Positions 20,870-32,081 of a stretch of DNA of 64,000 nt are shown one piece after another. The notes under the pieces were generated by a model that saw only the letters and a list, made by a program, of their open reading frames with translations, made no database searches and was not told the DNA's origin. The DNA comes from Anolis sagrei (Eukaryota; Chordata; Lepidosauria; Squamata; Anolidae): the NCBI RefSeq assembly GCF_037176765.1, contig NC_090026.1:134251252-134315251 (forward strand), in the 5' to 3' direction. Each line of letters opens with the position of its first letter. The stretch's first letter is position 1. The position numbers and the translations under genes are program-made.

Positions 20870-21115
20870 AACAACGGTTCCTACCATCCCAAAAAGTGGT
20901 GATCAGGCCCCTCCAGCCGAGGTATTTCAGAGCTATTTTGCAGACAAGATCTCGCTACTACGCCGGGACCTCCCCGCCACAATTGATACAGTGAGAGAAC
21001 TGGAGACTCCGTGGCCACTTGCTGGGCCCGTCCTCGACCAGTTAATCCTGCTGGACACAGAGGCTGTCAATAGGCTCATAGCTGCAGCTAGACCGACCAC
21101 TTGCTCCCGCAATCC
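20870..21115 (+). mobile_element. L2-type LINE fragment
   Basis: The translation VFQSYFADKISLLRRDLP, then AAARPTTCSRNP matches the linker before the reverse transcriptase in the full-length L2 (FFADKVALIRSGL, MRPTTSILDPCPS). It is strongly diverged and so old. Confidence 0.6.
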
Positions 21116-21370
21116 ATAGAATCCTAGAATCAAAGAGTTGGAAGAGACCTCCTGGGCCATCCAGTCCACCCCCATTCTGCCAAGAAGCAGGAAAATTGCA
21201 TTCAAATCACCCCTGACAGATGGCCATCCAGCCTCTGTTTAAAAGCTTCCAAAGAAGGAGCCTCCACCACACTCTGGGGCAGAGAGTTCCACTGCTGAAC
21301 GGTTCTCACAGTCAGGAAGTTCTTCCTCGTGTTCAGATGGAATCCCCTTTCTTGTAGTTTGAAGTGTTTC
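21116..21370 (-). mobile_element. CR1 LINE 3' end
   Basis: The minus strand encodes [33 protein letters not shown] and [11 protein letters not shown], then the ATTCTAGGATTCTATGG-like tail. It follows directly on the L2 piece. Confidence 0.85.
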
Positions 21371-21821
21371 ATGTTCCTAGTCCACAGCCATGTATCTACT
21401 GCCACTTGGAAGGCCATCATACTTGGACAATGAGGGGTTGCCTAAGTAAACCAGGCCTGACTTATTTCCAGCCAACTATTCAGATTTCTTTAGAGATTGT
21501 GAAGGCAAACGTAGTGTTTTGCAGTGGTTTTGAGCCATGTGGGAAACCTACCTGCTGGAGAACAAAACCAAAACCCCCAAAACCTCAAACGGGAATCAGC
21601 AGACTTGAGAGATCGTACATTCGAGTCCAATGGTCTTGGGCTGCACCTTCCTTCCACATCCCTCACATCGAGAGCAGATAGTTCCTCGCAGCTGGGAAGC
21701 TGGCTGGGAATTCTGGGGTTTGAAGTCCAAAACAACAGGAAGACCAAAGGTTGGGAACCACTGAAACTCTTGAACAGTTTCTCAAACTCTGCTCCAAGAA
21801 ACAATTGCCATTGAAATTTGT
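21371..21821. other. Unassigned sequence with a hAT MITE remnant
   Basis: About 21690-21770 matches one half of the 135-bp hAT MITE seen at 47614 and 61402 (AAGCTGGCTGGGAATTCTGG, then AGGTTGGGAACCACTG). The rest shows nothing I can name. Confidence 0.45.
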
Positions 21822-22622
21822 CATCAAAGGCTTTCACGGCTGGAATCACTGGGTTGCTGTGAGTTTTCTGGGCTATATGGCCATGTTCCAGAAGCATTCT
21901 CTCCTGGCATTTCACCCACATCTGTGGCAGGGATCCTCAGAGGTTGTGCAGTTTGTTGGAAACGATTGATTGATTGATTTTGGGTATTTGTATCCCGCTC
22001 TTCTCACCCCCAAGGGGGACTCAGGGCGGCTTCCAGCCGGCACATATTTGATGCCTCCACATAAAATACAATAAGATACATATCAAATACATATTAAAAT
22101 CAATAATTATCCATAGTTAAAACATTAAATTAATACAATAAAGTCCAGTAAAACGGAGAGCCAGTTTGGTGGCCGTCGTCCTGTCGAGTTCTGTAATTGT
22201 AGGCTCCACTAGGCTTATCCATAAATCATTTCTGTAGCCATTGTCGTCATTATCATCGTCAAGTCTGCAAGATTACCCAAAGGCCTGGTCCCACATCCAC
22301 TTGTTTCATTTCTTTCTAAAGAAGAGGAGGGATGAAGATGACCTAATTTCCCCGGGGAGTGAATTCCACGGGGGGGGGGGGGGGGGCACCACCGAGAAGG
22401 CCTTGTCCTTCATCCCCGCCAACTGCGTTTGTGATAGGGGCGGGGCGAGAGCAGGATCTCTCCAGAAGATCTTAAACTCCAAGGTGGGGTGTAGAAGGAG
22501 GTACGTTCGGACAGGTACGCTGGGCCGGAACCATATAGGGTTTTATAGGTCAAGACCAGCATTTTGAATTGTGCTCGGAACTGGATCTGCAGCCAGTGGA
22601 GCTAACATAACAGAGGGGTAGG
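21822..22622 (-). mobile_element. Penelope-like 3' end followed by an L2 3' end
   Basis: Bases 21822-21962 carry AAAGGCTTTCACGGCTGGAA and TTCTGGGCTATATGGCC, the Penelope-like terminus. Bases 21965-22622 are an L2 3' end in reverse, from a (GATT)n start to GCAGCCAGTGGAGCTAAC, with a run of about 20 G at 22371-22386. Confidence 0.7.
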
Positions 22623-22768
22623 ACTTAATTGTTGGACAGGATTTGAATTGCCTATTAGAACATAATGCTGGATATTCTGACAACAGGAATGGACTAGTTA
22701 AATGGGGTCTATATTGTTTTAAGAGGCCAAATAGCATTAAAACTGTTATTTATTAATTTTTATTAGTA
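22623..22768. other. No feature recognised
   Basis: This is AT-rich sequence between the L2 piece and the LTR. I see nothing nameable. Confidence 0.4.
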
Positions 22769-23523
22769 TGTGTAACGACGCCACCCGTTATTGGGACGTC
22801 ACTGATTTGTCAGAGTCTCCTATAATTTATAATGGATTTACAAAATCTGTGACACAGCCACTGGCCTGTAATATTTTGTTTATTTTTCTTCGATGTGTAG
22901 TGCGGCTTGACTTGGAAGTATATGAAGCAGAGGCTTGGATTTAAGAGAAATTGTGATAAGGTTATTGACGTATGGAAGAAGCTTAAGGGTTTCAATGTTT
23001 CTTAACTCCTAGAGGCACATTTCTTTAGTGGTTACATTTTTAACATTTCATAAAACAACTCTTAAGAGGGCTGTTCCTTCCACTAGATGAGTTTTAAACT
23101 TATTTCCTTCAAAATGTGTTTCTTTCCTTAACAGATTACTCAAGGAACTAGCCTACTCTTCCCTCAGTTTTCTCTACTGGAGTAAAGATTCTTGCTGGGA
23201 TCCTCTCCCCCGTTTTGCTCATACACTAACTGCTAATCTAAATAAATCAACTTGACCTATCTAAACCACATAGGCTAAAAGCCTAAACCTTTCTGATTCT
23301 CAACATGGCAGAACCAACTTTCCCTGCGGTTTTCTGACCACAGATTGACTATTTAAAATGCCTGCCCCTGCCAAGTGGCAGTTGGCTCCTCCCCTTTTTA
23401 CCATGGCAACCCAGCTCAGAGTGAGCTGAGCCGGCCACCATCTCCCCAGTTATCCTATTTTAAATACTCATCCCTTCAAACACATATCCTTGATTATACA
23501 TGATTGTTGATCAAAATTCACAC
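22769..23523 (-). mobile_element. Solo-type LTR of a fossil LTR retroelement, family B
   Basis: The piece is homologous in reverse to 2874-3690 and 42648-43433. Shared blocks include AACTGCCACTTGGC, GCTGGGTTGCCATGG, the GGCTAAAAGCC-type run and an AATAAA signal near 22880 on the minus strand. No internal region is attached. It is clearly diverged from the other two, so old. Confidence 0.6.
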
Positions 23524-23529
23524 TTCACT

Positions 23530-23662
23530 ACAGTATGTTTTTCAATTTTATGTAGTGATAATTGGTTATTGCTCTTTGTTTGTTGCCTATATTATTTTCT
23601 GTATTTGTTGAGTGTTGTAAGCCGCCCAGAGTCCCTTAGAGGAGACTGAATATAGATGGTAA
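23530..23662 (+). mobile_element. L2-type 3' tail
   Basis: It ends with GTTGTAAGCCGCCCAGAGTC and a short ATAGATGGTAAT run. Only the 3' UTR is present. Confidence 0.55.
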
Positions 23663-23674
23663 TGATGCATTGCA

Positions 23675-23962
23675 GATTGCCCGACTCTGGGACTCTGCTG
23701 CTCACCTCCATTTCTAAGCCGAAAAGCCAGCATTGTCCATAGACGCCTCCAAGGTCATGTGGCCATGGGCATGACTGTATGGGGCGCTGTTACCTTCCAA
23801 TCGATCTACTCACATTTGCATGTTTTCAAACTGCTAGGTTGGCAGAAGCTGGGGCTAACAGTGGGAGCTCACCCTACTCCCCAGATTTGAACCGCCAACC
23901 TGTATGGTCAGTAAATTCAGCAGCTCAGCAGTTTAACCCACTGTGTCGCCGGAGGCTCCATT
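23675..23962 (-). mobile_element. tRNA-derived SINE (squamate type)
   Basis: On the minus strand it starts GGAGCCTCCGGCGACACAGT, contains a pol III B box (GGTTCAAATC, near 23890) and continues with the conserved body (CAGTCATGCCCATGGCCAC, TTCGGCTTAGAAATGGAG). This is the second common squamate tRNA-SINE type, different in body from the Sauria SINEs at 32281 and 49164. A run of C follows at 23980-23992. Confidence 0.65.
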
Positions 23963-24276
23963 GATTCCCCGAATTCCCCCCCCCCCCCATAAACACGCTC
24001 TTTTTATTCCCGTCTCCAGTTGCACATCATTCGGGAGCACCAGGGAAAGGCTTTTGGGCGGCCATTCTCTCTTCACCAGTCATTCTTCTTGAGTGGGGCA
24101 GTGACTTCCTCCTCCCACCTCTGAGGATAAGCTATGCTTACTGCACTGACCAGATACTCTCGGCATCTTCCAAATGTTGTTTCTAGATGTCTATCCAGCA
24201 TTCCCATGAAACATAGCTCTGGTCCCACTGTAAATGCAACCATTCTTTGGGTGGTAAATATTTTATTAAGAACTAG
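23963..24276. other. No feature recognised
   Basis: Apart from the poly-C run this stretch shows no gene or repeat that I can name. Confidence 0.4.
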
Positions 24277-24700
24277 CTGTACCCGCCACACGTTGCTGTG
24301 GCCAACCTTCCCTCCCTCTTTCTTTCTCTTCTTCCTTCCTTCTCTTCCTCTTCTCTTCTTCCCCCCTTTTCTTTCCCTTCCTCTTTCTCCCCTTTCGTCC
24401 TTCTCTACCTATTCTTGGACTGCAACTCCCAGCAGTCCTCCTGATCAAGTTACCTACCTACCTCTAGCTATCTAATCTATCTGGAGGATTGCTGGGAGTT
24501 GCAGTCCAGGGATAGGAAATTGGGAATATGCGGGGATTGGGATGCTCTCAAAGAAATCCAAGGAGAAGCAAGCTTGCATCTTGGAAGCAGAGCATTTGGA
24601 TCCTCCTCCTCTCCGAAAGGGCCTGGTGTAGGGGATGGTGGGAACTGTAGTCCAGAAGAGAGTGTGGATATGCTATTGTGTGGTTTGTTTGCTAGTGAAG
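24277..24700 (-). mobile_element. Helitron fragment with an intact 3' terminus
   Basis: The plus strand begins AACTAGCTGTACCCGCCACA and CGTTGCTGTGGCC, which on the minus strand is the Helitron 3' end: a short hairpin (GCCACAGCAACGTGTGGC) followed by CTAG. Helitrons are rolling-circle DNA transposons that insert between A and T. A pyrimidine-rich (CTTC)n tract (24305-24400) and an inverted pair (CTGCAACTCCCAGCAGTCC, GGATTGCTGGGAGTTGCAG) lie inside. The 5' end was not found. Confidence 0.6.
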
Positions 24701-25429
24701 TCGAACATGACCTCCCCCCCCCCCATAAGAGATAGTAACTTATAGTTTTGCTAAGGGCAAGGACACCAGGCTGGATAATAAGGGTTAAGCCTTGGTCAGT
24801 TTGGTGTGTATCATTTAATCAAGGCTTTGTGCCCTATTTTCATATGTTTACAGCAGAAAGTAACCAATTTATTACTGAAAATCATGCCACAAAGGTATTT
24901 GAATTTTCCCACCTGAGGCACACCTGGGCTCCCGAGGGTCCCCCATCTCACAAACAAGGGACTCTCTTCCCCCTTCGTGGATATTTCCCTTTATGGACCT
25001 TCCTATGAATAATATGAACCTATGGACACTGGGGGAAGGTAGTTGGGTTTACTCTCTGTATTATGATTTCTATATTTTCATATTTTCTCCTGTATTTCTA
25101 TATTTCCCTTCATGTATTTGACCTTGCCCTGACCCTTTTGCCCCCTTCCCCTCTCCTCGGGGGAAATCTACAAGGAAGCTGCCCTGCCTCTGGAAAAGCA
25201 ATCAGCGATCATGAGAAGACCCTTATCTTTGGACATTCTTTGCATGGACAATAGTAAAGGAAATCCTTTTGACTTCGGAGTTGGGCCACCATTAGGATTT
25301 CCGTTTGGCAGACTTTTTAATCATATAACAATGGGGGGAATATGACCTTAGAAAAGTCCTCTTTTCCTCCAAGCCGTTTTTCTTTCAAACTTCTCCACAA
25401 AGAACTTCCACCCAAGTCTTCCCCTTTGT
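24701..25429. other. No feature recognised
   Basis: There is no ORF with a known motif here. Composition alternates between pyrimidine-rich and AT-rich. It could be unannotated LTR-element sequence but I cannot support a family. Confidence 0.35.
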
Positions 25430-25925
25430 GTCATATCTGATGGCGACAGGAAAACTCGAATTTCTTTAACATATATTTATTGCCTTCACTCACAAACATA
25501 ATAGAATGGCTTGGCTGGCAGACCCCCCACCTGGATCTCGCTAAGCCTCAGGGACAATTTTGTCATAATCCACTCCAGAATGCATTGTCTCCCTTCATCC
25601 CGCCTCCCTCCCTTCTGATTCGCTGGAGCGTAGAGGCAGCAGGAGCCTCCTGATAGGCTCTGGTGCACTGTGAAAGCCCTGTGATTGGCCCTGATGCATG
25701 GGGGACGGCCAAGCCTCCTCCCAACTGTTTGCGCATCAGCCAATCCCCTTTGAGCTGGGCCGGAGGGGGGAGCGGGAATTTTGAAACTCACAACTCTGTA
25801 TTTTCTATAAAAATGGCCTTTACTTCTGTAACCACATGCTCTGCTTGGCGAATGATTGCTACTCCGCATCCTTTTCAGGTTAATCGCTAATAAACCTCTA
25901 TAGCTTTTCTTCAACTTGGTGAGAC
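25430..25925 (+). mobile_element. Probable solo LTR, fossil
   Basis: The piece has inverted CCAAT-type motifs (GATTGG, CCAATC), a TATA box (TCTATAAAAATGG, about 25804) and AATAAA at about 25890 followed by a T-rich stretch. This is a promoter/polyadenylation layout typical of retroviral-type LTRs. No coding sequence is attached; ends are approximate. Confidence 0.5.
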
Positions 25926-25934
25926 CTTTCATTG

Positions 25935-26336
25935 GTGAGACCTTTAAAACTCTTTACGGCCAGGGTCCATCGTACCTTAGGGACCGCCTCTCCTTCTCCC
26001 ATCATTGGACGTCGGAACGATCAGCCCAACGTGACTTACTCCATATACCGGGTCCTAGAGAAGTGCACTTGAAAAGGACCAGGCGCAGATGGGCTTTCTC
26101 AATTTCTGCCCCTGCCTTATGGAATTCCTTGACGCCCTACCTGAGAGCCATGCATGACTTAGGGCCTTTTATTCTCGCACTTAAGACCTGGCTTTTTACT
26201 AGAGCATTCGATCTCTGTTAATTTTTAATTTTGTATGTATGTATTTTATCTTTTATAATTTAGCTATAAATCGCCTAGAGCATTCTCGGAGGGAGGGCGA
26301 TTAATAAGTTATTAAATGATGATGATGATGATGATT
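25935..26336 (+). mobile_element. L2/L3-type LINE C-terminus with (ATG)n tail
   Basis: The translation KTLYGQGPSYLRDRLSF, ISAPALWNSL and ALKTWLFTRAFDLC matches the L2-type C-terminus. The 3' UTR (AAATCGCCTAGAGCATTC) ends in (ATG)n at 26316-26336. Confidence 0.7.
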
Positions 26337-27067
26337 GGGAAAATCAGGGAAAAATATTGGGTGCCTCTCTGTCTCGCCAGGGAAAAAGAACTCTTTGATG
26401 AGTCTAATTGGTCTCTGCCTCCTGGCAAATTCACGATTTCACTACGGGGAGTCATTTTGCGCATGCGCTGTAGCGTCTTTTTGCTTTTTAAGTCTCTTCC
26501 GCTGTGTTTTTCAGTGTCTTTATGAGTGATGGCCACTCGCTGGCCTGAGAGATGTCTTGTCGGCGTGTGGCTGAGAGGTTAAATCCAGACACCTCATCCC
26601 CTCAGTGGGCGATCTAGCATCTGCATAGACGCACATCCATAAATCCACACGTTCACAAGCAGCGTACGGCCGTATCTGCAGTTTTTATCTTTATTGCCAG
26701 TTATATACACCGCTGTATACACAGCACGACCGGAGGGAGATCAAACACGTGTCCGGCAAGGACTAATGGCGCCGAGAGAAGGACGGTCAGCAAAGTTCTC
26801 CCTGCCGACATTCCAAAGCAGTGACGTTTTCTGGTCACATCAGAGGAAGCTTGCAAAGCTCCAAAGTGTCTCTCTAGCCATGAAACTTTACTCTATGCAT
26901 TTAACCATTGCTCTGCTGGAAAGCTTCACACACACGCTAGCTTTACACTACTAACTGAAAATTTCACATTACACACACGTAGCTCTAACATGTATCATGT
27001 CAATTCGTCCTGTGGCTTTTGAGTTATGTTAATCCCACAAACGAAGATTACATTTTATTTATATAGA
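26337..27067 (-). mobile_element. Helitron with an intact 5' end
   Basis: The minus strand starts at 27067 with TCTATATAAATAAAATGTAA, the usual Helitron 5' terminus, preceded by A as expected for AT insertion. It continues with GGGATTAACATAACTCAAAA. The left limit is uncertain (26337 to about 26640) and no CTAG hairpin was found there. A perfect GCGCATGCGC palindrome lies at about 26459. Confidence 0.5.
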
Positions 27068-27454
27068 TTTACAAATAAAAATGAAAGAATTTCACACTGA
27101 GGGAATTGGGGTAAGGGGGGGAGGGGAGGGGGTAACGTAGAGATAGCAAAGTGGTTCTTAATTGGTAAACCCTTTAAGCAGATCTAAGATGTCACAAAAC
27201 AAAATGTGGGTTTTGTTGGGATGGAGGGGGGAGATTACACAAAGTGATTGTTATTCCAACTCAACCTACATCTCTATTCCATGAACACACATTACAAAAG
27301 GCATTGGAGATCCTATATATTCTCCATAACAATCTAATTTCCAATCCATTAGCTGCATCCCCTGGTTCCTTCTTATACTGTTGTGTATTCTTCTCATTTC
27401 CTCTTCCAGCTCTTCTTTGCTGAAGGCTGGTCTTACTTGTTCTTGACAGATTAT
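27068..27454. other. Unassigned; short minus-strand frame
   Basis: A minus-strand frame at 27266-27460 reads FSKEELEEEMRRIHNSIRRN, which looks protein-like, but I know no family for it and it ends at a CR1 junction. A G-rich run is at 27114-27133. Confidence 0.3.
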
Positions 27455-28437
27455 TAGCAACGAATACGGTCATTGCTAATAGTCAACACAGATTTATCAA
27501 AAACAAGTCGTGCCAGACTCATCCGATCTCTGTTTTCACCGTGGATGGAGCATGCCTGGATTTCGGGAAGGCCTTCCTTCGACAAGGTCCCACATGACCT
27601 TCTGGCAAGGAAACTAGTCCAATGTGGGCGAGGCAAAACTATAGTGAGGTGGATCTGTGATTGGTCAAGCGGACGAACCCAGAGGGTGATTCTCCCCAAG
27701 GCTTCCTCCTCTTCATCCTGGAAAGAAGTGACGAGTGGAGTGCCACAAGCAGGGCTCCCTCCTGGGCCCGGTCCTGCTCAGGGTCTTCATTAAGGACTTC
27801 TTAGATGAAGGGTGAGAAGGCAGGACCATCAAGTTTGCAGACGGGACGCATCTGGGAGAGAGAGCCAATCCTCCAGAAGACAGGAGCAGAATGGGCCAAA
27901 ACTAACACAGTGAAGCTCAACAGGGACACATGCAAGAGACTCCACTTAGGCAGAAAAAAATGAGATGCAAAGGGACAGAATGGGGGATGATGATGCCTGG
28001 CTCAAGAGCAGATCTTGGCATCCTCGTGAGTGGGGAGGAAGGGGAACAAGAGACAGGAATGTCATGCTGTGGCAAAGAATGCCAATGGGATTTTAACCTG
28101 CATAAATAGGAGTACAGTGTTTCCCCGCTACTTTGCGGTTCCCTTATTGCAGACTCGCTGTTTAGCTCAGCGCCGAGTGCAGAAGACCAGGCCTCAGCCC
28201 AGCCTGGCAGTGGCGTCAATGGCACACAAGGAGCCTCCGAGGAATGAGCGGGGAGTAGCGGAGGCAGCGAGGGAGGAGGAAGTAGGTTCCATCTTTGGAA
28301 GCTTTTAAACAGAGGCTGGATGGCCATCTGTCAGGGGTGCTTTGAATGCAATATTCCTGCTTTTTGGCAGAATGCGGTTGGACTGGATGATAGCCCACGA
28401 GGTCTCTTCCAACTGTATCGTTCTATGAGTAAGACCG
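27455..28437 (+). mobile_element. CR1 LINE with internal DNA-transposon insertion
   Basis: Bases 27455-28112 encode degraded CR1 reverse transcriptase (QHRFIKNKSCQT-like, then KEVTSGVPQ, FADGTHLG). Bases 28272-28437 encode the CR1 3' end ([12 protein letters not shown]-like) and tail. Between them, 28113-28271 starts ACAGTGTTTCCCCGCTACTT and TGCGGTTCCC, a signature of a non-autonomous DNA transposon; its class is not certain. Confidence 0.7.
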
Positions 28438-29183
28438 GGATTAAAAGCATCAGAATTAAGATCCCACTCTTTCTGCAATCCTTTCCCTTCTGTCTGTAGA
28501 GGAGACCGGGGATTAATGCTTTGCCAAAGCGGTTTCTTCTACTCTGGAGGAGACGGGCTGCGGGCGTGCTCTCTGTCCCTGCGGGCAGCTTTCCAAGGCA
28601 TTTCAAGGAGGCTTCCCACGTCCCAGGGAAGGAAGAGCGGTCACCCTGAAGCTATCTCCAGGCCTTCCTTCCAAAAGCCCTGCCTGGAGGAGAACCTTTC
28701 TCCCCCTCCTCACGCCTTCCTGCCTCGGATCTCATGGCTCCTTAAAGCGGTTTTGACTTTCTACTCTAGAGAAAACGTAACTGGGTGGTAGTCGTTTTCT
28801 GAGAAGGAGGCTTTTATTCTTGTTTGCTGGGATTACTATTAATAATGAGGATGTTTTAGAAGTATTTTGAAGGGGAAGAAGGGAGAAGAAAAAGAAGGTA
28901 AAAGAGGGACTTTTCAAGCCCCCAAACATGCACGTACTCCACCCACCCGTCCCACACGTCCCCAACTCCCAGTCAGTCCCACTAATTAAAAGAATCTAGA
29001 AATCAAAGGAAAATCAAAAAGATTCAAGAGAGGTCAAGCCAAGCTGTTAAGCCTTTGTCTGCAGCGTACCCCTGAAAAGCAGAAGAGGAACTGTGATCTG
29101 CTGCCACATGGTCCTGTTGCGTGTGGGAATCCGTGATGGCTGGACCCTTACCGCTACGGCTAAAATGGATCTGCACACAAGCA
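28438..29183. other. No feature recognised (ZNF-C 3' flank)
   Basis: I see no gene or named repeat. By position this should hold the ZNF-C 3' UTR, but it lacks the block shared by ZNF-A and ZNF-B. Confidence 0.4.
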
Positions 29184-29345
<162 letters not shown>

Positions 29346-31727
29346 CTACTGGCATTTATAGCGTTTCTCCCCAGTGTGAGTCCTTTGATGTTTACGTAGA
29401 CTTCCACTCTGAATGAAGCTCTTTCCACACTCAAGGCATTTATAGGGCTTCTCCCCAGTGTGAGTCCTTTGATGTTTACGTAGACTTCCTCTCTCAGCAA
29501 AGCTACTTCCACACTCTAGACATTTATAGGGCTTCTCCCCAGTGTGAGTCCTTTGATGTTTACGTAGACTTCCACTCTGAATGAAGCTCTTTCCACATTC
29601 AAGGCATTTATAGGGCTTCTCCCCAGTGTGAGTCCTTTGATGTTTACGTAGACTTCCTCTCTCAGCAAAGCTACTTCCACACTCTAGACATTTATAGGGC
29701 TTCTCCCCAGTGTGAGTCCTTTGATGTGAACGTAGACTTCCTCTCTCAGCAAAGCTACTTCCACACTCTAGACATTTATAGGGTTTCTCCCCAGTGTGAG
29801 TCCTTTGATGTGAACGTAGAGTTCCTCTATCAGCAAAGCTATTTCCACACTCCAAGCATTTATAGGGTTTCTCCCCAGTGTGAGTCCTTTGATGTGAACG
29901 TAGATTAGAACTCTGAGAGAAGCTCTGTCCACACTCTAGGCATTTATAGGATTTCTCCCTAGTGTGAATCCTTTGGTGTGAACGTAGACTTCCACTCTGA
30001 GTGAAGCTCTGTCCACACTCCAGGCATTTATAGGGTTTCTCCCCAGTGTGAGTCCTTTGATGTGATCGTAGATGTGAACTACGAGTGAAGCTATTTCCAC
30101 ACTCTAGGCATTTATAGGGCTTCTCCCCAGTGTGAGTCCTTTGATGTCTCTGTAGATGTCCCCTCTGAGAGAAGCTCTTTCCACACTCCAGGCATTTATA
30201 GGGTTTCTCCCCAGTGTGAGTCCTTTGATGTGATTGTAGATTTGAAATATGAGTGAAACTCTGTCCACACTCTAGGCATTTATAGGGCTTCTCTCCAGTG
30301 TGAATCTTTTGATGTGAACGTAGATTAGAACTCCAAGAGAAGCTCTGTCCACACTCCAGGCATTTATAGAGTTTCTTCCCAGTGTGGGTCTTTTGATGTG
30401 AATGTAGACCTGAACCATCAGTGAAACTTTGTCCACACTCTAAGCATTTATAGGGCTTTTCTCCAGTGTGAGTCCTTTGATGTCTACGTAGATTTGCACT
30501 CTCAACGAAGCTCTGTCCACACTCTAGGCATGTATAGGGTTTCTCCCCAGTGTGAGTCCTTTGATGTCTACGTAGATGTCCCCTCTGAGTAAAGCTATTT
30601 CCACATTCTAGGCATTTATAGGGCTTCTCCCCAGTGTGAGTCCTTTGATGTGAACGTAGGTACTTACTGGTAGTGAAGTTCTTTCCGCACTCCAGGCATG
30701 TATAGGGCTTCTCCCCAGTGTGAGTCCTTTGATGTGAACGTAGGGACTTACTGGTAGTGAAGTTTTTTCCGCACTCCAGGCATGTGTAAGGTTTTTCCCC
30801 AGTGTGAGTTCGTTGATGTGAATGTAAAACTGAACTATAAGTGAAGCTCTTCCCACACTCCAGGCATTTATAGGGTTTCTCCCCAGTGTGAGTTTGTTGA
30901 TGTGATCGTAGATTTGAACTCTGAGTGAAGCTCTTTCCGCACTCCAGGCATGCATAAGGTTTTTCCCCAGTGTGAGTCCTTTGATGTGAATGTAGGAATG
31001 AACTACGAGTGAAGCTCTGTCCACACTCCAGACATTCATAGGGTTTCTCCCCAGTGTGAGTCCTTTGATGTCTTTTTAGATGTGAACTCTGAGTGAAGCT
31101 CTGTCCACACTCCAGACATTCATAGGGTTTCTCCCCAGTGTGAGTCCTTTGATGTCTACGTAGAGTTGAACTATGATTGAAGCTCTGTCCACACTCCAGA
31201 CATTCATAAGGTTTCTCCCCAGTGTGAGTTCTTTGATGTCTATGTAGAGGTCCGCTCTGAGTGAAGCTCTGTCCACACTCCAGGCATGTGTAAGGTTTTT
31301 CCCCAGTGTGAGTTCGTTGATGTGAACGTAGACCTGAACTATAAGTGAAGCTCTGTCCACATTCAAGGCATTTATAGGGTTTCTCCCCAGTGTGAGTCCT
31401 TTGATGTGAACGCAGAGTTGAACTTTGAGTGAAGCTTTCTCCACATTCAAGGCATTTATAGGGTTTCTCCCCAGTGTGAGTTCGTTGATGTGAACGCAGA
31501 GTTGAACTATAAGTGAAGTTCTTTCCGCACTCCAGGCATTCATAGGGTTTCTCCCCAGTGTGAGTCTTTTGATGTTGACGTAGGTTTGAAGTATGAGCAA
31601 AGCTCTTTCCACACTCCAGGCATTCAGAGGACTTCTCCCTATTGTGAGTCCTTTCATGTTGTTGGAGATGATCCCTCCGAGTGACAGTCTTTCCACACTC
31701 CAGGTATTCAGATGTTTTTTCCTGCAT
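29346..31727 (-). CDS. C2H2 zinc-finger protein ZNF-C, 28 fingers
   Basis: About 793 codons are open from the first in-frame ATG (31725-31727, MQEKTSE). The frame extends further upstream without an ATG to a TAA near 31850. Finger 1 is degenerate (tyrosine replaces the first cysteine: SEYLEC) and 27 canonical C2H2 fingers follow, nearly all joined by HTGEKP, ending in YKCQ and a stop that cuts finger 29. Contact residues vary between fingers (SSTLRS, SGPLHR, RGHLRR, SKSLRS, RGSLRK), as expected for a sequence-specific DNA binder. Fingers 25-26 and 27-28 are an almost exact 168-bp duplication (29361-29528 and 29529-29696). Fingers 12 and 13 are also near-identical. It is the longest and best preserved array in the window. 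No KRAB, SCAN or BTB exon is visible, so the effector role is unknown; repression of transposons is the family's usual job. Confidence 0.95.
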   Translation of the reverse strand: MQEKTSEYLECGKTVTRRDHLQQHERTHNREKSSECLECGKSFAHTSNLRQHQKTHTGEKPYECLECGKNFTYSSTLRSHQRTHTGEKPYKCLECGESFTQSSTLRSHQRTHTGEKPYKCLECGQSFTYSSGLRSHQRTHTGEKPYTCLECGQSFTQSGPLHRHQRTHTGEKPYECLECGQSFNHSSTLRRHQRTHTGEKPYECLECGQSFTQSSHLKRHQRTHTGEKPYECLECGQSFTRSSFLHSHQRTHTGEKPYACLECGKSFTQSSNLRSHQQTHTGEKPYKCLECGKSFTYSSVLHSHQRTHTGEKPYTCLECGKNFTTSKSLRSHQRTHTGEKPYTCLECGKNFTTSKYLRSHQRTHTGEKPYKCLECGNSFTQRGHLRRHQRTHTGEKPYTCLECGQSFVESANLRRHQRTHTGEKPYKCLECGQSFTDGSGLHSHQKTHTGKKLYKCLECGQSFSWSSNLRSHQKIHTGEKPYKCLECGQSFTHISNLQSHQRTHTGEKPYKCLECGKSFSQRGHLQRHQRTHTGEKPYKCLECGNSFTRSSHLRSHQRTHTGEKPYKCLECGQSFTQSGSLRSHQRIHTREKSYKCLECGQSFSQSSNLRSHQRTHTGEKPYKCLECGNSFADRGTLRSHQRTHTGEKPYKCLECGSSFAERGSLRSHQRTHTGEKPYKCLECGSSFAERGSLRKHQRTHTGEKPYKCLECGKSFIQSGSLRKHQRTHTGEKPYKCLECGSSFAERGSLRKHQRTHTGEKPYKCLECGKSFIQSGSLRKHQRTHTGEKRYKCQ

Positions 31728-31906
31728 GTCAACAGTGTTATGGGTGTTTAATTGCAATACAGATACTTGACTCTTCTTTTTTCCTTTCTTATCTCTAAGT
31801 GAGGTCAGGAATTCAGCAAGATCATCACTTTGAGATGATTTCTCCTTCCTAGATTATTGGCTTCCTTACTGCACCAAAGAATTGGCTCCACTGAATCCTC
31901 GTTTCC
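31728..31906 (-). other. 5' part of the ZNF-C terminal exon
   Basis: A splice acceptor on the minus strand (TTCCTTGACCAG, AG at 31907-31908) precedes GGAAACGAGGATTCAGTGG. In the finger frame a TAA lies near 31850; downstream of it the frame reads [20 protein letters not shown], then the leader [12 protein letters not shown] shared with ZNF-B and ZNF-D. Either translation starts at 31727, or an acceptor after the TAA (TCTAG) is used. Sequence alone does not decide this. Confidence 0.5.
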
Positions 31907-32081
31907 CTGGTCAAGGAAGAAACAAAAAATCAAAGATGAAAACCAGAAACCTTCTTTATCTCGAATATTTCCCCCCTTTCCCTTCATATGTCAAGGCGAA
32001 AATTCCAAGAAATGCAGACATCGGGGTCCCAAGCACATAAACAGACACCAGCAAAGGCAATCAATTATCTATATATCTATA

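Noticed and set aside
26455-26470. GCGCATGCGC as an NRF1-driven promoter
   Set aside because: The palindrome stands alone in non-CpG-rich Helitron-like sequence with no first exon nearby.
29346-31757. CRISPR-like array of regularly spaced 84-bp repeats
   Set aside because: The periodicity is that of 28-residue zinc fingers in a eukaryotic gene; there are no unique spacers of constant length and no cas genes.
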